Positions 1 through 10,837 of a DNA stretch of 64,000 bases are shown piece after piece. A model generated the notes under the pieces. That model was not told the origin of the DNA. It worked only from the letters and a program-made list of their open reading frames with translations, and made no database searches. The position numbers and the translations under genes were made by a program. Each line of letters opens with the position of its first letter. Position 1 is the stretch's first letter. Origin of the DNA: Megalobrama amblycephala (taxonomy: Eukaryota; Chordata; Actinopteri; Cypriniformes; Xenocyprididae); assembly GCF_018812025.1 (NCBI RefSeq), contig NC_063045.1:47210352-47274351 (forward strand). The letters run 5' to 3'.

Positions 1-1134
1 ACTCTGACAATAAAATAATGGGAAAAGACAACATTTGCTTCAAGTAAAAAAAATAAAATAAAATAAAAAAATTACATATATGCAGCCAAGCACAACAAAG
101 ATGGCACAACAAGCCAGCCAACATGGCTGTGAGCATCAGACTAACTGCAACAGTGAGCAATTAAAGATTTTAATTTAATTCGCAAGTTGCCTCAGGTCAT
201 GCTTGTGATAACACATACCAAGTTTGGTCTGAATACAATAAAGCGTTGTCGAGATATAGCCTTATGTCTATTTTTGCAAGCGCTACGTAAAAAATAATTT
301 GCGCATGTTTCTAAAACAGTTTAAGAAATTGACTTGAATTCTCAATTTTTTTTTTTGGGATGGTCTGTAGATGAACTGGTTCAATTTTTGTGAAAATGAC
401 GGAAAATGAAGTCGAATCATCTTGAGCCAAGGAATCAGAGGAAAAAAGAATTTTGTTTGTAACCCTTTGTTTGTAATTCAAAAGTTATTAGCATAAACAT
501 GAGTGGAACTTTGGATAAGTGGTGGCGCTAGAGGGATTGAGTTAGAGACTCCAAATTGGCTATAGACACATGTCAGACTGTCCTCTAACAGTGTGCCAAA
601 TTTCACTTTTCCCGCATACAGTTGTATGGTCTGTACAAATGATTACAATAGGTGCCAATGTACCTTCAGTGCTTGGCCCCTAATAAAAAAATAAACATTT
701 ATTGACACTATAGGCTGGGCATTGACACAAATTTCACAATTGGATTCGATTTCAATTCACAAGCATGGAAAAAAAAATCCCAGTTAACCCCAGTTGGTAC
801 ATAATTATAATATTAAAGGTTAAAATTAAAATGTTATACTGATACATTTTTATGACATAATTATGTTTCTACACTTTTTTAATACGTTAAATAGTGGCTG
901 TCATAAAACAGATTTATTCAAACATTAAATAGTATTGAAGAAAGGGTTACGTAAAAATATAATGAATATGAAATATAGCATATATTTAACAAAATGCTGC
1001 TCTCAAAGTTCATTTTACATTGGACATTGAATGGCAGGTAAATGTGACGTTATTTGACATTGTTTACAAGCTGTTTTGTTGACATCTTCTGTTAATGATT
1101 GAGCTCCTCTGTTGCTGCAGTAATGCATGACAAA
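1..1134. other. Intergenic, AT-rich, no gene seen
   Basis: This lies downstream of the 3' end of the fish-egg lectin gene. It has homopolymer A/T runs and looks like old interspersed repeat. The stretch near 710-780 resembles terminal sequence of a hAT-like element (a GATTCGATTTC-type motif). No exon, RNA gene or intact transposon boundary could be supported. Confidence 0.5.
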
Positions 1135-3087
1135 CTATAAAGTACATTTACGGATGGAGCCATCAACACAGACGACCCACAACAATCCTAGGTCAAAGCT
1201 CACGTGCTTGTGGCCATTGGGACAGGCAACCATCGAGATCCAGTTTGTGCCAGCGGGGTTGGATCAAGTGATGCCAGTTCTGCAAAATTATGGTTTCTTG
1301 AATTCAGCATTTGTTTTATATCAGAAAATATTTCTTGAAAAATTCATCACTTTTTACAGCATTTAATATGATTAATATGACTGTTCAGTTCACCTTTGGA
1401 ATAAGGCCCCTTGAGCATTGACACCAAAGACACTGCCATCAGTTGCTACTTCAATCATGGACAGAAGTCCAGGAATATTCACAAAGTTGCCAGTCCCTGA
1501 ACAGGCATTACCAGACACACCCTGCACAAGACAGAATGAAACACAAACCACTCAGCCGTATCGTCACATCAAGAAACTGTTTGCTGCTTCCACACCAGTT
1601 ATTTCTTTAGTTATGTCAGAAAATCAAACGCTTGCGTGATGACTACTTTACTGTTGTACTTTTAAAAACCTGGTGTATTTCAACTTGCACTCAAGCCCCT
1701 GTATTTAACATTGTGACATTACCATCTTGATGTAGATGTGGTCATTGCTGTTCACTCCCCAACAGCTGTACGGGCCACAGCTGTAATACTTCAGCTTTCC
1801 CGGAAGTTGAACCCAAGGAACAGAGCTGGATGGCAATTTGTTGTTAGCATCCATATTTAAACAATATATGTTATCATGCATATTGACCCCTGCAGTGTTC
1901 TGATCTCCTCCAGCATCCACCTGTTTGAGAAGGCCTAACAGTACAAGAAACGGGTTGGATGATAGATTAGTCAGATTAATTGGAAGAATAATTGTTACAC
2001 TTTATTTTACAGTATGTGCACTTACAGTGTACTTACCCAAGAAAGTACTGGTAATACAAGGTAACTACATGGGTTAAGGTTAGGTTTAGAGCGTTGGTTC
2101 AGGGATAGTGTCTAGTTATAACCCAGTTATTGTAATTGCTACAGTATAATAAGTACAAAGTATGTATATGCAGAACAGTGCTGTAAAATAAAGTGCTACC
2201 AGAATGACAATAAGCTGATGTCATTGATACTGTGGTTTTAAAATAATGACTCCAAACTAAAATCATGTACATTCATAACAGATTAAACATATATGATTTC
2301 TGTAATTTTATGCTCTGCACAGTCCAACTCTTTACCTGCAATCTGCACAAGGCTGCCACCCCGCACCTTGAAGATGTTGTTTGCTGTATCCACCCCAAAC
2401 TGACCAGCAGGACCAACACTGAAGTGCTTCAGAGACGTAAAGACCTTTGTGAAGACGTTATTAATCAGGATGAAGACCTCATTTTGATTGTTCACTCCAA
2501 CCACTGAGCCTGACCCAGCGTCTATCTGCTTCAGGGTGCCACAAATCATTTCACAGTTTAAAGCTGTGAAAACATGGTGCAAAATAATGAGTACAAATAG
2601 ACACTTTTAAAAATGAATTAAATACTTTTATATTAAAAAAATATTTATTTTAAAATGGATTTTAAGGTAACACTTTACAATAAGGTTCATTAGTTAAACA
2701 TTAGTTAATGTAATAACTAACATGAAATAACAATGACCAATACATTTGTTACTGTATTTACTAATCTTCATTAACGTTAGTTAATGAAAATACAACGGTT
2801 CATTGTTTGTTCATGTTAGTTCACACTGCATTAACTAATGTAACAAATACAACTCTTGACTTTAATAATGTATTAGTAAATGTTGAAATTAACAATAACA
2901 AAAATTGATAAATGGTGTATAAGTGCAGTTTATTATTAATTCATGTTAACTAATGAACCTTATTGTAATGTGTTACCGATTTTAATATATGTATATTCTT
3001 TATGTTACCAAATCACATTACTAGCTTACCCAGAGTGTGAATGAACTGGCAGCTGAAGAGTAGCAGGACGCTAAGATACAGCTTCAT
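1135..3087 (-). CDS. Fish-egg lectin-like protein, five exons, premature stop in exon 5
   Basis: This is a secreted tectonin beta-propeller lectin of the fish-egg lectin (FEL) family. In that family such proteins bind sugars such as GlcNAc and bacterial surfaces in eggs and plasma. Exons on the minus strand are 3087-3030, 2563-2336, 1934-1723, 1521-1394 and 1279-1135, all with GT/AG borders and consistent phases (1, 1, 0, 2). Exon 1 encodes a signal peptide starting MKLYLSVLLLFS. Later exons carry tectonin-type repeats (VDAG..., GVN..., and FGVNAQGALFQR in exon 4). The last exon keeps the typical C-terminus (WISMVACPNGHKHVSF, then VDGSIRKC) and ends in TAG at 1137-1135. In that exon, however, codon 1266-1264 is TGA where the family usually has Arg, giving about 213 instead of 256 residues. 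CGA to TGA by CpG decay is the simplest cause. Family assignment is strong; whether the gene works is uncertain. Confidence 0.85.
1264..1266 (-). other. In-frame TGA in fish-egg lectin exon 5
   Basis: Reading exon 5 in the phase set by exon 4 (ends in phase 2) gives TGITxSNPAG, where x is TGA. Conserved FEL sequence continues in the same frame to the proper stop, so the TGA is a point lesion and not a wrong frame. Confidence 0.8.
1993..2201. repeat. Short inverted-repeat element in lectin intron 2
   Basis: The ends TGTTACACTTTATTTTACAG and CTGTAAAATAAAGTGCTACC are inverted repeats of one another with few mismatches. The body is about 210 bp and non-coding. It looks like a hAT-type MITE. The flanks agaataat and agaatgac may be a decayed 8-bp duplication. 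Confidence 0.6.
2666..2977. mobile_element. hAT-type MITE in lectin intron 1, perfect 8-bp TSD
   Basis: A 312-bp element begins GGTAACACTTTACAATAAGG and ends with nearly its inverse. It is flanked on both sides by GATTTTAA (2658-2665 and 2978-2985). The 8-bp duplication and inverted ends fit a non-autonomous hAT transposon. No coding potential. A related fragment lies at 23579-23772. Confidence 0.85.
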
Positions 3088-3600
3088 TGCTCTGTTCAGA
3101 ACCAAATCATTTATACAAGTGAGTTCAGTATGGATAAAACATAATCAATGTTAAAATAACAGTAATTAAATGAAGATAACCTTCTCCTGATATATCAGAA
3201 TTCAGCAGTCAGTGTGGATTCTGTCAGGGATCTCAAGGAAAATGACTCAAATGCAGAAATGCAATTCAAAATTTATTGGAGTAATAACAGTCAATAAAAT
3301 TTATTGGAGTAAAAACAGTCAATCAATGTCCCAGCAAAAGATCAAAGTCCATATGGGAGGCTAGATCACAGAGGAAGAAGTCAGGAGGTAAACAGATGAG
3401 CACGTCCCTCTGGTAAGACAGTTCACATGTGAACGTGTTTGTTACATCCCATGTTATAATTATGATTATGGGTACGGTGTTTTTTCCCTCCCTTTCTTTT
3501 TTTCCTCTGTCTTTCATTTTCAGCAGCATTTTGACGCGGGTACCTGAGTGATCTAATCCTCTGTATATCATCGAGATGCTTGGTGACGACAACGCGCGGC
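3088..3600. other. Upstream region of the lectin gene; repeat-derived
   Basis: The first 150 bases upstream of the lectin start should hold its promoter. A TATAAAT on the minus strand (3115-3109) is too close to the ATG to be convincing. From about 3262 to 3325 a phrase of about 26 bp (AATTTATTGGAGTAA followed by ACAGTCAAT) occurs twice in tandem. The rest, including an A/G-rich run near 3490, shows no gene. Confidence 0.4.
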
Positions 3601-3871
3601 TTCACCAATGAGGGCACACTATTTGATTATAAAGAGTGCACCTGTGCAGAAAGCGGGAGTTCCCTTTCATAGGTTCACACAACGCTGCGAGATGTCGCTA
3701 TGGGAACACCTTTGGTGTGACGAATGTCTGAAGCCCTTATAACATCATGCCAATTGATTGGCAAAAAGCGTCTAGCCCCAACCTAAGAATGTCACATATG
3801 CTTCATATCAGCGTGCTAGGCGCCATTTAATCAGATTTCATTCCTCCAGGAAGCAGATTTTCTGTTGCCCA

Positions 3872-4830
3872 TTGGAAAGCATTTTTCACGTGTTCACAGC
3901 TAATTTTTCAGAGCAGTTTCACTCCTCTCAAGTGGACACGATGAGTTACAGGAGATGTACTGATCCATGTGACAGGTTCATTGCAGGAGGAGACACTCAT
4001 GACAAGTGCGTGCAATGTTTGGGCCTTCAGCATGCTCAAGCCACGCTTAACGGCTTAATCTGATTGTCTTCACTGCGATAGCCTGCGTTTGAAAGTTTTT
4101 CACTCGAGGCTCGCCTCCCTTCTGAGGAAGGAAGGCCGCTCTTCCAACCCCCGACTCTCCGTTTCGCCGGTTGCTGAGGCGCTGCACGAGATGGACGCTT
4201 GGGGTGACGATTATGAGCCTGAGCTTTTAGAGAGAGAGCAGACAGATTTTCACCCCTTTCGCTCTCTCTCCCCATCTCATGTGCGCGTGTTAGAGAATCG
4301 CAATGCAGATCCTGTTGTTTTCATTCATGACAAAATGCGGCCTACCCCAGAAGCTTGCCATGCAATTTCTTTTGGTTGTGGCTCCTATGACGATGATGTG
4401 TTGTCTACAGCGGCTTCTTATTCCGAAGAGCTTGTGGGTGATTGTTCTGGCTCTCTCCCTCTGAGCGGACAGGAGAAGCGCACATCCCCGTCGTATAACG
4501 AGCTGTTAGAAGTGGTCACTCGCGATCGATTTCTCACAAGTCGCGCCCCAACCCAGCCCCGTAGGCCTCTTACCTTCTTCCAAGACATCCACCAAGAGGT
4601 TTCGAAGTCTTGGAAGCAGCCATTTTCATCACGCATCACTAACCCCGCGGCCGCAGCTTTCGCTACTATTTCTAAAATGGTGGATCACGATCATGCGGTG
4701 ATGCCGATCGTCGAAGAGACTCTCGCGGCTCATCTTGCGCCATCTTCAGCTCCGTCATAAAAGTCACGCCCCCGGTTGCCCTCCAAACCGTATAGGATTA
4801 CCTCCTCCTTGGTTGGTAAATCTTACATGG
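3872..4830 (+). pseudogene. DIRS gag-like ORF, 5' part
   Basis: Two frames are needed. One (3872-4063) has a Cys-rich start (RRCTDPCDR... KCVQCLG). The second (4089-4760) is acidic and Ser/Pro-rich (HEMDAWGDDYEPELLE, later ISKMVDHDHAVMP), as in teleost DIRS gag proteins. The frame shifts near 4060. A TAA at 4758-4760 interrupts a frame that continues to 4830, where ERV-1 begins. Confidence 0.7.
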
Positions 4831-5268
4831 TGTTTTGGATTTTGATGTTGATATTGCTATTTACCTGTTTCAATGTTTTTATTTGCTTGCTTTTAAGTTA
4901 AGGCCATACATGCTTGAATGATTATGAAATTAAGGAACTGCAATACTTCCTTTGTTTGTTATAAGAAAATATGACTAAGCAACAGTTGTGAAAGTTAGGT
5001 TTTTGAGTTTGATGATTGTAACCAACCACAAAAGTTAACAATAAGGATGAAGAGAGCATGTTGCAACCTAAAGTGGCGGTGAGCCAGACGAAGACTTCAG
5101 TAAAGAAGAGGAAGAGTGCTACAAGAAGACGACAGCGTGTGACAAAGGAAGGACATCTGGCTTAGTAAACAAGAAATACAGAGACTGATACACCTACACC
5201 AGGAAGACTGGATCATAGACATTGATCAATTGATGAGTAATATGAAGATGGAATGTCCCAAAAATTAG

Positions 5269-5276
5269 TATAAAAG
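5269..5276 (+). promoter_or_regulatory. TATA box of ERV-1 LTR
   Basis: TATAAAAG is followed about 25 bases on by GGCCTCCTCAGATGC, conserved in both LTRs; transcription probably starts there. Confidence 0.6.
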
Positions 5277-5410
5277 TCTGAGGGGTAAAAGGCCTCCTCA
5301 GATGCTGCCTGCATTAAGCGTAGAAGGACACCTGATACCCTAACGAGGGGCGCTTAACAGCATCTCCAATATTGCTGGGGAAAGTTAAGATATAAAGCTT
5401 TTTAGCTTAA

Positions 5411-6359
5411 AGGTGCCCTAGATTTAAAAATTGAATTTATCTTGGCATAGTTAAATAACAAGAGTTCAGTACATGGAGATGACATACAGTGAGTCTCAAA
5501 CTCCATTGTTTCCTCCTTTTTATATAAATCATATTTGTTTAAAAGACCTCCGAAGAACAGGCGAATCTCAACATACGTAACAGTCGGGGTGTACACCCCC
5601 AATATTTGCATATGCCAGCCCATGATCAATGCATTACACAAGGGCAGCCAGTATTAACGTCTGGATGTGCACAGCAGAATCATCAGATTAGGTAAGCAAG
5701 CAAGAACAATAGCGAAAAATGGCAGATGGAGCGATAATAACTGACATGATCCATGATAACATGATATTTTTAGTGATATTTGTAAACTGTCTTTCTAAAT
5801 GTTTCGTTAGCATGTTGCTAATGTACTGTTAAATGTGGTTAAAGTTAACATCATTTATTACTGTATTTACGGAGACAAGAGCCGTCGTTATTTTCATTAT
5901 TAAACACTTGCAGTCTGTATAATTCATAAACTCAACTTCATTCTTTATAAATCCCTCCAACAGTGTAGCATTAGCCGTTAACCACAGAGCACAGCCTTAA
6001 ACTCATTCAGAATGAAATGTAAACAATATAACAATATACAATACTCATATAATCTGGCACATGCATGCAGTATGCATGACGAACACTTTGTAAAGATCCA
6101 TTTTGAGGGTTATATTAGCTGTGTAAACTTTGTTTATGCACTGTTTAAGGCAAGCGCGAGCTCCGTGGGTGGAGAGCGTGAGCATTTAAAGGGACCGCAA
6201 CCCTGAATCGGCGCATTTCTAATTATGCCCCAAAATAGGCAGTTAAAAAAATTAATAAAAAAAAATCTATGGGGTATTTTGAGCTGAAACTTCACAGACA
6301 CATTCAGGGGACACCTTAGACTTATATTACATCTTGTAAAAAAACGTTCGATGGCACCT
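5411..6359. mobile_element. TTAA-flanked non-autonomous element (Kolobok/piggyBac type)
   Basis: TTAA at 5407-5410 and 6360-6363 flanks inverted ends AGGTGCC...GGCACCT. The 3' LTR of ERV-1 has the empty site (AGCTTAGGCTGATTT near 12731), which proves the insertion. No transposase ORF is visible. TTAA target choice suggests Kolobok or piggyBac; the end sequence is common in cyprinid genomes. Confidence 0.75.
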
Positions 6360-6650
6360 TTAAGCTGATTTAAGTTTTATTTTGTTTTATTTTGCATTAA
6401 CTGCTTTGTATTGTAATCAATAAAAGAGATATTTTATTGTTACGTTTGCCTTCCATGAGACTTTACTTATAACTACAAACTGAGCCTCGACAAAGAACAA
6501 CCACAAGGTAGTCTTCTATGTCATTCCTGAAGGACTTCAACCTGCCGGCGGGTGAGCATCTTATGGTTTAGACTAGATTTGACTCTCCTTACCCTACCTG
6601 AATAATCATAGGGTTAAAAGGTGTACTATAAATGCTCACACTGACTAACA

Positions 6651-6668
6651 TGGCGGCCAACGTAAGTG
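6651..6668 (+). promoter_or_regulatory. Putative ERV-1 primer-binding site, tRNA-Lys-like
   Basis: TGGCGGCCAACGTAAGTG directly follows the LTR end. It resembles the complement of the tRNA-Lys(1,2) 3' end (TGGCGCCCAACGTGGGG) with a few mismatches, as expected in an old copy. Confidence 0.5.
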
Positions 6669-6984
6669 GCTTTAGGTTTGAGTTTTGAGTTGAAAGTTTA
6701 GAAACCACATTGACGAGCTGTCTGCAAGACCCACGTAGACCAATCCAGAAAGGATTCGGTTAGATACTAGTCTAGGAGACTTAGTATATTCCAGTCCAGA
6801 GAAAGGACTGAAGGGCCAGGAAATGGGATCGCTACCCGTGAAACCTAGAGAGGGGTCTAGAGGGGCTACTGAGTTGAGAAACCTGTAGTAGGGGACACCC
6901 TAGTATGGCAGGTAAGAAAGCCCAGAGAAAATCCAGTAATATCTTAATTCAAGCCTACACCTGGGGAGACCACTGGGTAAAATC

Positions 6985-8855
6985 ATGGGAGAAAAAGCCT
7001 TAAGGGCAGAGACCTCGGTTCAGGAGATAGAGCCAGGTCAGATACTTTTATGGTTACCAAGCCGAGATGGATTGCAAAGAGGTAATTTCCAGGAATCTGA
7101 AGTTGCTTTAGCAGTCATACAGTGGGCCATAGAGTTAGGAAGTCACTATGGACAGGAAGTGGCTATCCAGAGCAAAAGAGGGCATTATGAGCCCAGTGAG
7201 GAGAAAAACCATGGCGAAAACAAAGCTGTATACTATGAGTGGAAAAAAATTAAAGAAATCTCAGGGTGAAGTTCCAAATATGGAGAAAGTTAGGATTTAC
7301 TGGGAAGCAATGACAGACTTTCAAAATGAAAGTGAAATCCTTCTTACTTTACCACCAGAGATAGATAGAGGAAGATAGAGATAGTGTTATTATAACCATA
7401 GCAGAATCGCACTTACCTAGGTCTGCAGTCACAGAAATACAGTTACAGCAGATAATGATCCGAATCTATAGTGTATGGAAATTCACAGATGATCAAAGAA
7501 TTAGGAATAGCTGGAGCAGTTTTTGGATGCTTAGGGGAAGACGCTCCTAAAGAGATAGAGAATATGAGAATCAGATTAGGTCCTCAGCAAACAGGGACTG
7601 TAAGAATTTGTAGAGGTTCTCCAAAATGTAATAGTGTGGCACATGTAGTACTAACTGATAGTAGTACACAGACACGTACAGAAGAACAATCTGGAGAAAA
7701 GACTTGATTGTTAATAAACAATGTAATTAGACAAGCTAATGACAGAGGTGATAAAGAAATACATATGTCCCCAGTAGTCACAGAACAATGTCTAGAAGGA
7801 CTCATAGCTGGAATAATAGAAATGTCCCAAGAAATTCAAATGACTATAAATCTCCTTGTTAAAGAGAGAGATCGAGATAAAATAAAAAAATATTATTAAA
7901 CAGCAAAAAGAGAATTATGAAGTACAGCCAAGGCTAGCAGAAACCATAAGTAAGATGAAACCTACTGCACCTTGGGAAGATGATCTTGAACCCCAAGAGA
8001 CAGAAGATCAATGGTCACAAGAATGGCTGTCAGATTCTATTTAGCAAGACACAACAGAAGAGAATGACAGTCAAAGTAGTGAGTCATCAAATAACAATCT
8101 TAGAGAAGTAAGGTTACGAAATAAGAGGGCAGGAAAGATTGAGCTCAGGGGGGTTTTACATCAGATAAAGTACGATTGGCCTGAAGTAAACATCAAAGGA
8201 GTAAAATAGTAGAAAGAGTAAACCAGTAGAGAGAGAGGTAGATCATTAGAATGGAAGTGGGATCGAAAAATAATTGAAGGACGCAGTCTAATGTATGGCC
8301 AAATGAGGTCAGCTAGTAGGTCCCTCAAAATTTAATTCCTCAAAAGAGCAAAATGAAGAGCAAGTACACTACCAGGCAAAATTATTAGAATAAAATTTAA
8401 CAGAAGCAGTTAAACAGCAGGTAGGAAAAATAAAACAGGGCGAAGACCACAGCAGTTATGCAAACAGCATTATGAAAGCAGCGGAAGCTGCAAGACTTGA
8501 TAAACACTCAACTACACGGTTAGTTCACACTTGTACTGGCCATGCGATTGCAGCTGAGGCCTTAGAAAAGTCCAGACAACTCATAGATACAGAGGATAAG
8601 TATGCCCAATGGAAAAAGGATTTGATAGAAGCCCAAAATGGTGTGCCAATTTTGAGTATGTGGCTTTCGATAGAAGCCGACATCCCTCATGAAGATAAAA
8701 TCAGACTGTTACGAGTAGTGGGCAGAAGTTTACCTGGAGGACACACTTTAGCCACAATACTGTATAATGCTAGTAGTAAAGAAATTCAAAATACGTTATC
8801 AGTATATGACCTTACTACACAGCACAAAGACCAAAAAAGTAAGGCCTCCGAATAA
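6985..8855 (+). pseudogene. ERV-1 gag region, decayed
   Basis: Short open segments remain at 6985-7269, 7471-7707, 7708-7899 and 8472-8855, separated by stops and frameshifts. The last one (starts MKAAEAARLDKHSTT) is the most protein-like and sits where capsid/nucleocapsid would be. No zinc knuckle or major homology region could be recognised with certainty, so the assignment rests on position between primer site and pol. Confidence 0.5.
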
Positions 8856-8963
8856 ATATAGAACAGAACAGGAAGTGTATACAGGTTATCGTAGTAAACC
8901 CTTTAAACCTAAAAAAGGAAAGCAGAAAAAATATACTACTCGATTTCAGAGTAGACAGAGTGG

Positions 8964-8998
8964 TGATACATGTATCAGAATTCCTGATACATGTATCA
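8964..8998. repeat. Doubled 14-bp palindrome at the RT deletion point of ERV-1
   Basis: The perfect palindrome TGATACATGTATCA occurs at 8964-8977 and again at 8985-8998, separated by GAATTCC. It lies exactly where the sequence jumps from gag-like code to the RT thumb. Confidence 0.8.
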
Positions 8999-10722
8999 GG
9001 AATTAAATATTTGGTTGACAGAAAATGAGAAAGAACATGTAAAAGTGGTAAAGGAAGCACTGCAACGGATTGCAACATCAGGTTTAAAGCTAAACAAAGA
9101 AAACAGCTTTTGGATTACTGCAGGTAATAGAGGAGTTACCCAATTAATGAAAGAAAAAATAAACCAGTTAAGGGAGGTTCAACAAATGATGGGATTGATG
9201 GGATATGTTCGTGACATTATTCAAGAATATAGTCAAATGTCAAAACCAATTTATTCCACTATAAAAGGGGGAACACTGAATCGGGGAAGTGCAGCAGACG
9301 AGTCATTGCAGAAAATGAAACAAGCCATTTTAAACTCAGGTCAACTCGAAGGGAGAGTAGATGACAAAAATCTGGAGTTAGACCTGTCAATAGATCCTAC
9401 TGGATACCAGTTAATAGCAAGGAATGAAGGAAGTAATATGCCAATAAGAATAATTACAGGGACATGGGAAAACCCAGAGAAAAAGTTTATACCAATAGAA
9501 AAGAAGTTAGCAGCCTTAAGTAAAAGATATCCAGAATTGAAGGGCCTAGGCAGAGGGAAGTTCATTTATATTAACACTGACGAGCCAGTAATGGCACATT
9601 TTAATAAAAATAAAGTTAAGGACAGTATGGCTCAAACCACAAGATAGGAAAGATGGGGAGACATGCTGTTAGACCCAGACCTGAAATTTAGACACAAAGA
9701 ACAGAAAAAGTGTCAGAAGAAAAAATTATACTTGGTAAAAAGTATGGTAGTTTATACTGACGGTTCAAAAACTCTTAAAGATGAGCAGGCACACTGGGGT
9801 TAAATAATAAAACGTAAAGGCAAGGAGGAAGCTAGGTATACTGGCACTATACAAGGAACGGCACAGACCGGAGAAGTTAAAGCCATGTTGGAAGCCATAA
9901 AAAAACTGAAAGAGCTAAACATAGAACAGGTGATATTAGTAACAGACAGTAAGTATGTTGAAACAGGAATAAACCCAAATTTGGACATTTGGAAAGAAAA
10001 TGGTTATACAAAGAGTAAAGGGAAGCCAATAGAACACACAGATATTTGGAAAGAGATAGAACAGAATATAGATGGAATGGATCTTATGGTAATCCATCAA
10101 CCGGGACATTGCAAAGACGAAAATGAATTAGCGCAGAGAAATAACGAAATAGATAGATTAGTCCGGATGAGAAGAATAGTAGTAATACAAGAAGCAGATA
10201 AAGACATTATAGGAAAAATCCATGATCAAACGAAACATCCTAGTGTAAATTTATTGGGAAAAATCTTAAGTGATAATAAAATACATGTTCCAAATTGGAG
10301 GAAAAAATATCAAGAGGTAAGAAAAAAGAGAACTGTGAGAACTGCATGAGAAAAGGATACCGGAAAATGTTAAAAAATGACTATGGATGCATAACCCCAC
10401 AGAGAGCTAATGAAGAATGGTCAGTGGACATAGCTGGTCCCCTTAATCCTAAAACAAAGTTAGGACATAGATACATATTAGTAGTAACAGATGGTTACAC
10501 TGGGAAAATTTGGGCTAAAGCTCTGAAAGAAACTAGTGGAAAAACAATAGTTAAAGCAGTTCAAGAATTAATGACAGCCTGGGGAAGGCCTGAAAAAGTG
10601 AGAGTCGACAACGGAACTTATTTTGTTGGAGACGAATTAGGAAATTGGCTGGCAGAAAAACACATCGGATTACAGATTGTGTTAAGATATATGCCACAAA
10701 GCAATGGGATAGCGGAAAGATA
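8991..10722 (+). pseudogene. ERV-1 pol remnant: RT thumb/connection, RNase H, integrase
   Basis: In 8991-9647, VKVVKEALQRIATSGLKLN and GLMGYVRDIIQEYSQMSKPI are typical of retroviral RT thumb/connection; the palm with the YxDD motif is absent. RNase H follows (VYTDGS near 9752, GEVKAML, VTDSKYV, the last two within 9885-10349) and is broken by a TAA near 9800. Integrase shows an N-terminal HHCC-type finger over the junction of 9885-10349 and 10295-10723, then catalytic residues in SVDIAGP, RVDNGTY and GIAER. It ends in two stops right after the third acidic residue, so the C-terminal domain is gone. Confidence 0.75.
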
Positions 10723-10756
10723 ATAATGTAACCTCTAGTAACTAGAGGTAATAATG
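10721..10756. repeat. Hairpin with flanking 8-bp direct repeats at the env deletion point of ERV-1
   Basis: ACCTCTAGT and ACTAGAGGT are perfect inverted repeats around one A (10731-10749). The hairpin is bracketed by TAATAATG at 10721-10728 and 10749-10756. It follows the truncated integrase; the envelope gene and the LTR start are missing beyond it. Confidence 0.75.
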
Positions 10757-10837
10757 ACTCAAAGATCAGAAAATCCAAAGGATAACTGTGAGTGTATGGA
10801 CAGGCTTGAAATGGATAAAATGCGAGGAATGCATTAG

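Larger units (their letters stand above)
4831..6650 (+). repeat. ERV-1 5' LTR (with a nested TTAA element)
   Basis: It begins TGTTTTGG and ends ACTAACA. Without the nested element at 5411-6359 it is about 870 bp. A TATA box is at 5269-5276 (TATAAAAG) and a poly(A) signal AATAAA at 6419-6424. Both are matched in the 3' LTR (about 11116 and 12793). Confidence 0.75.

Noticed and set aside
1127..1366. Plus-strand frame over the end of the lectin gene
   Set aside because: Shadow of the minus-strand FEL exon 5; no family resemblance.
3323..3617. Overlapping minus-strand frames of 64 and 89 aa upstream of the lectin gene
   Set aside because: They lie in repeat-derived DNA, lack a domain or splice context, and overlap each other in different frames.
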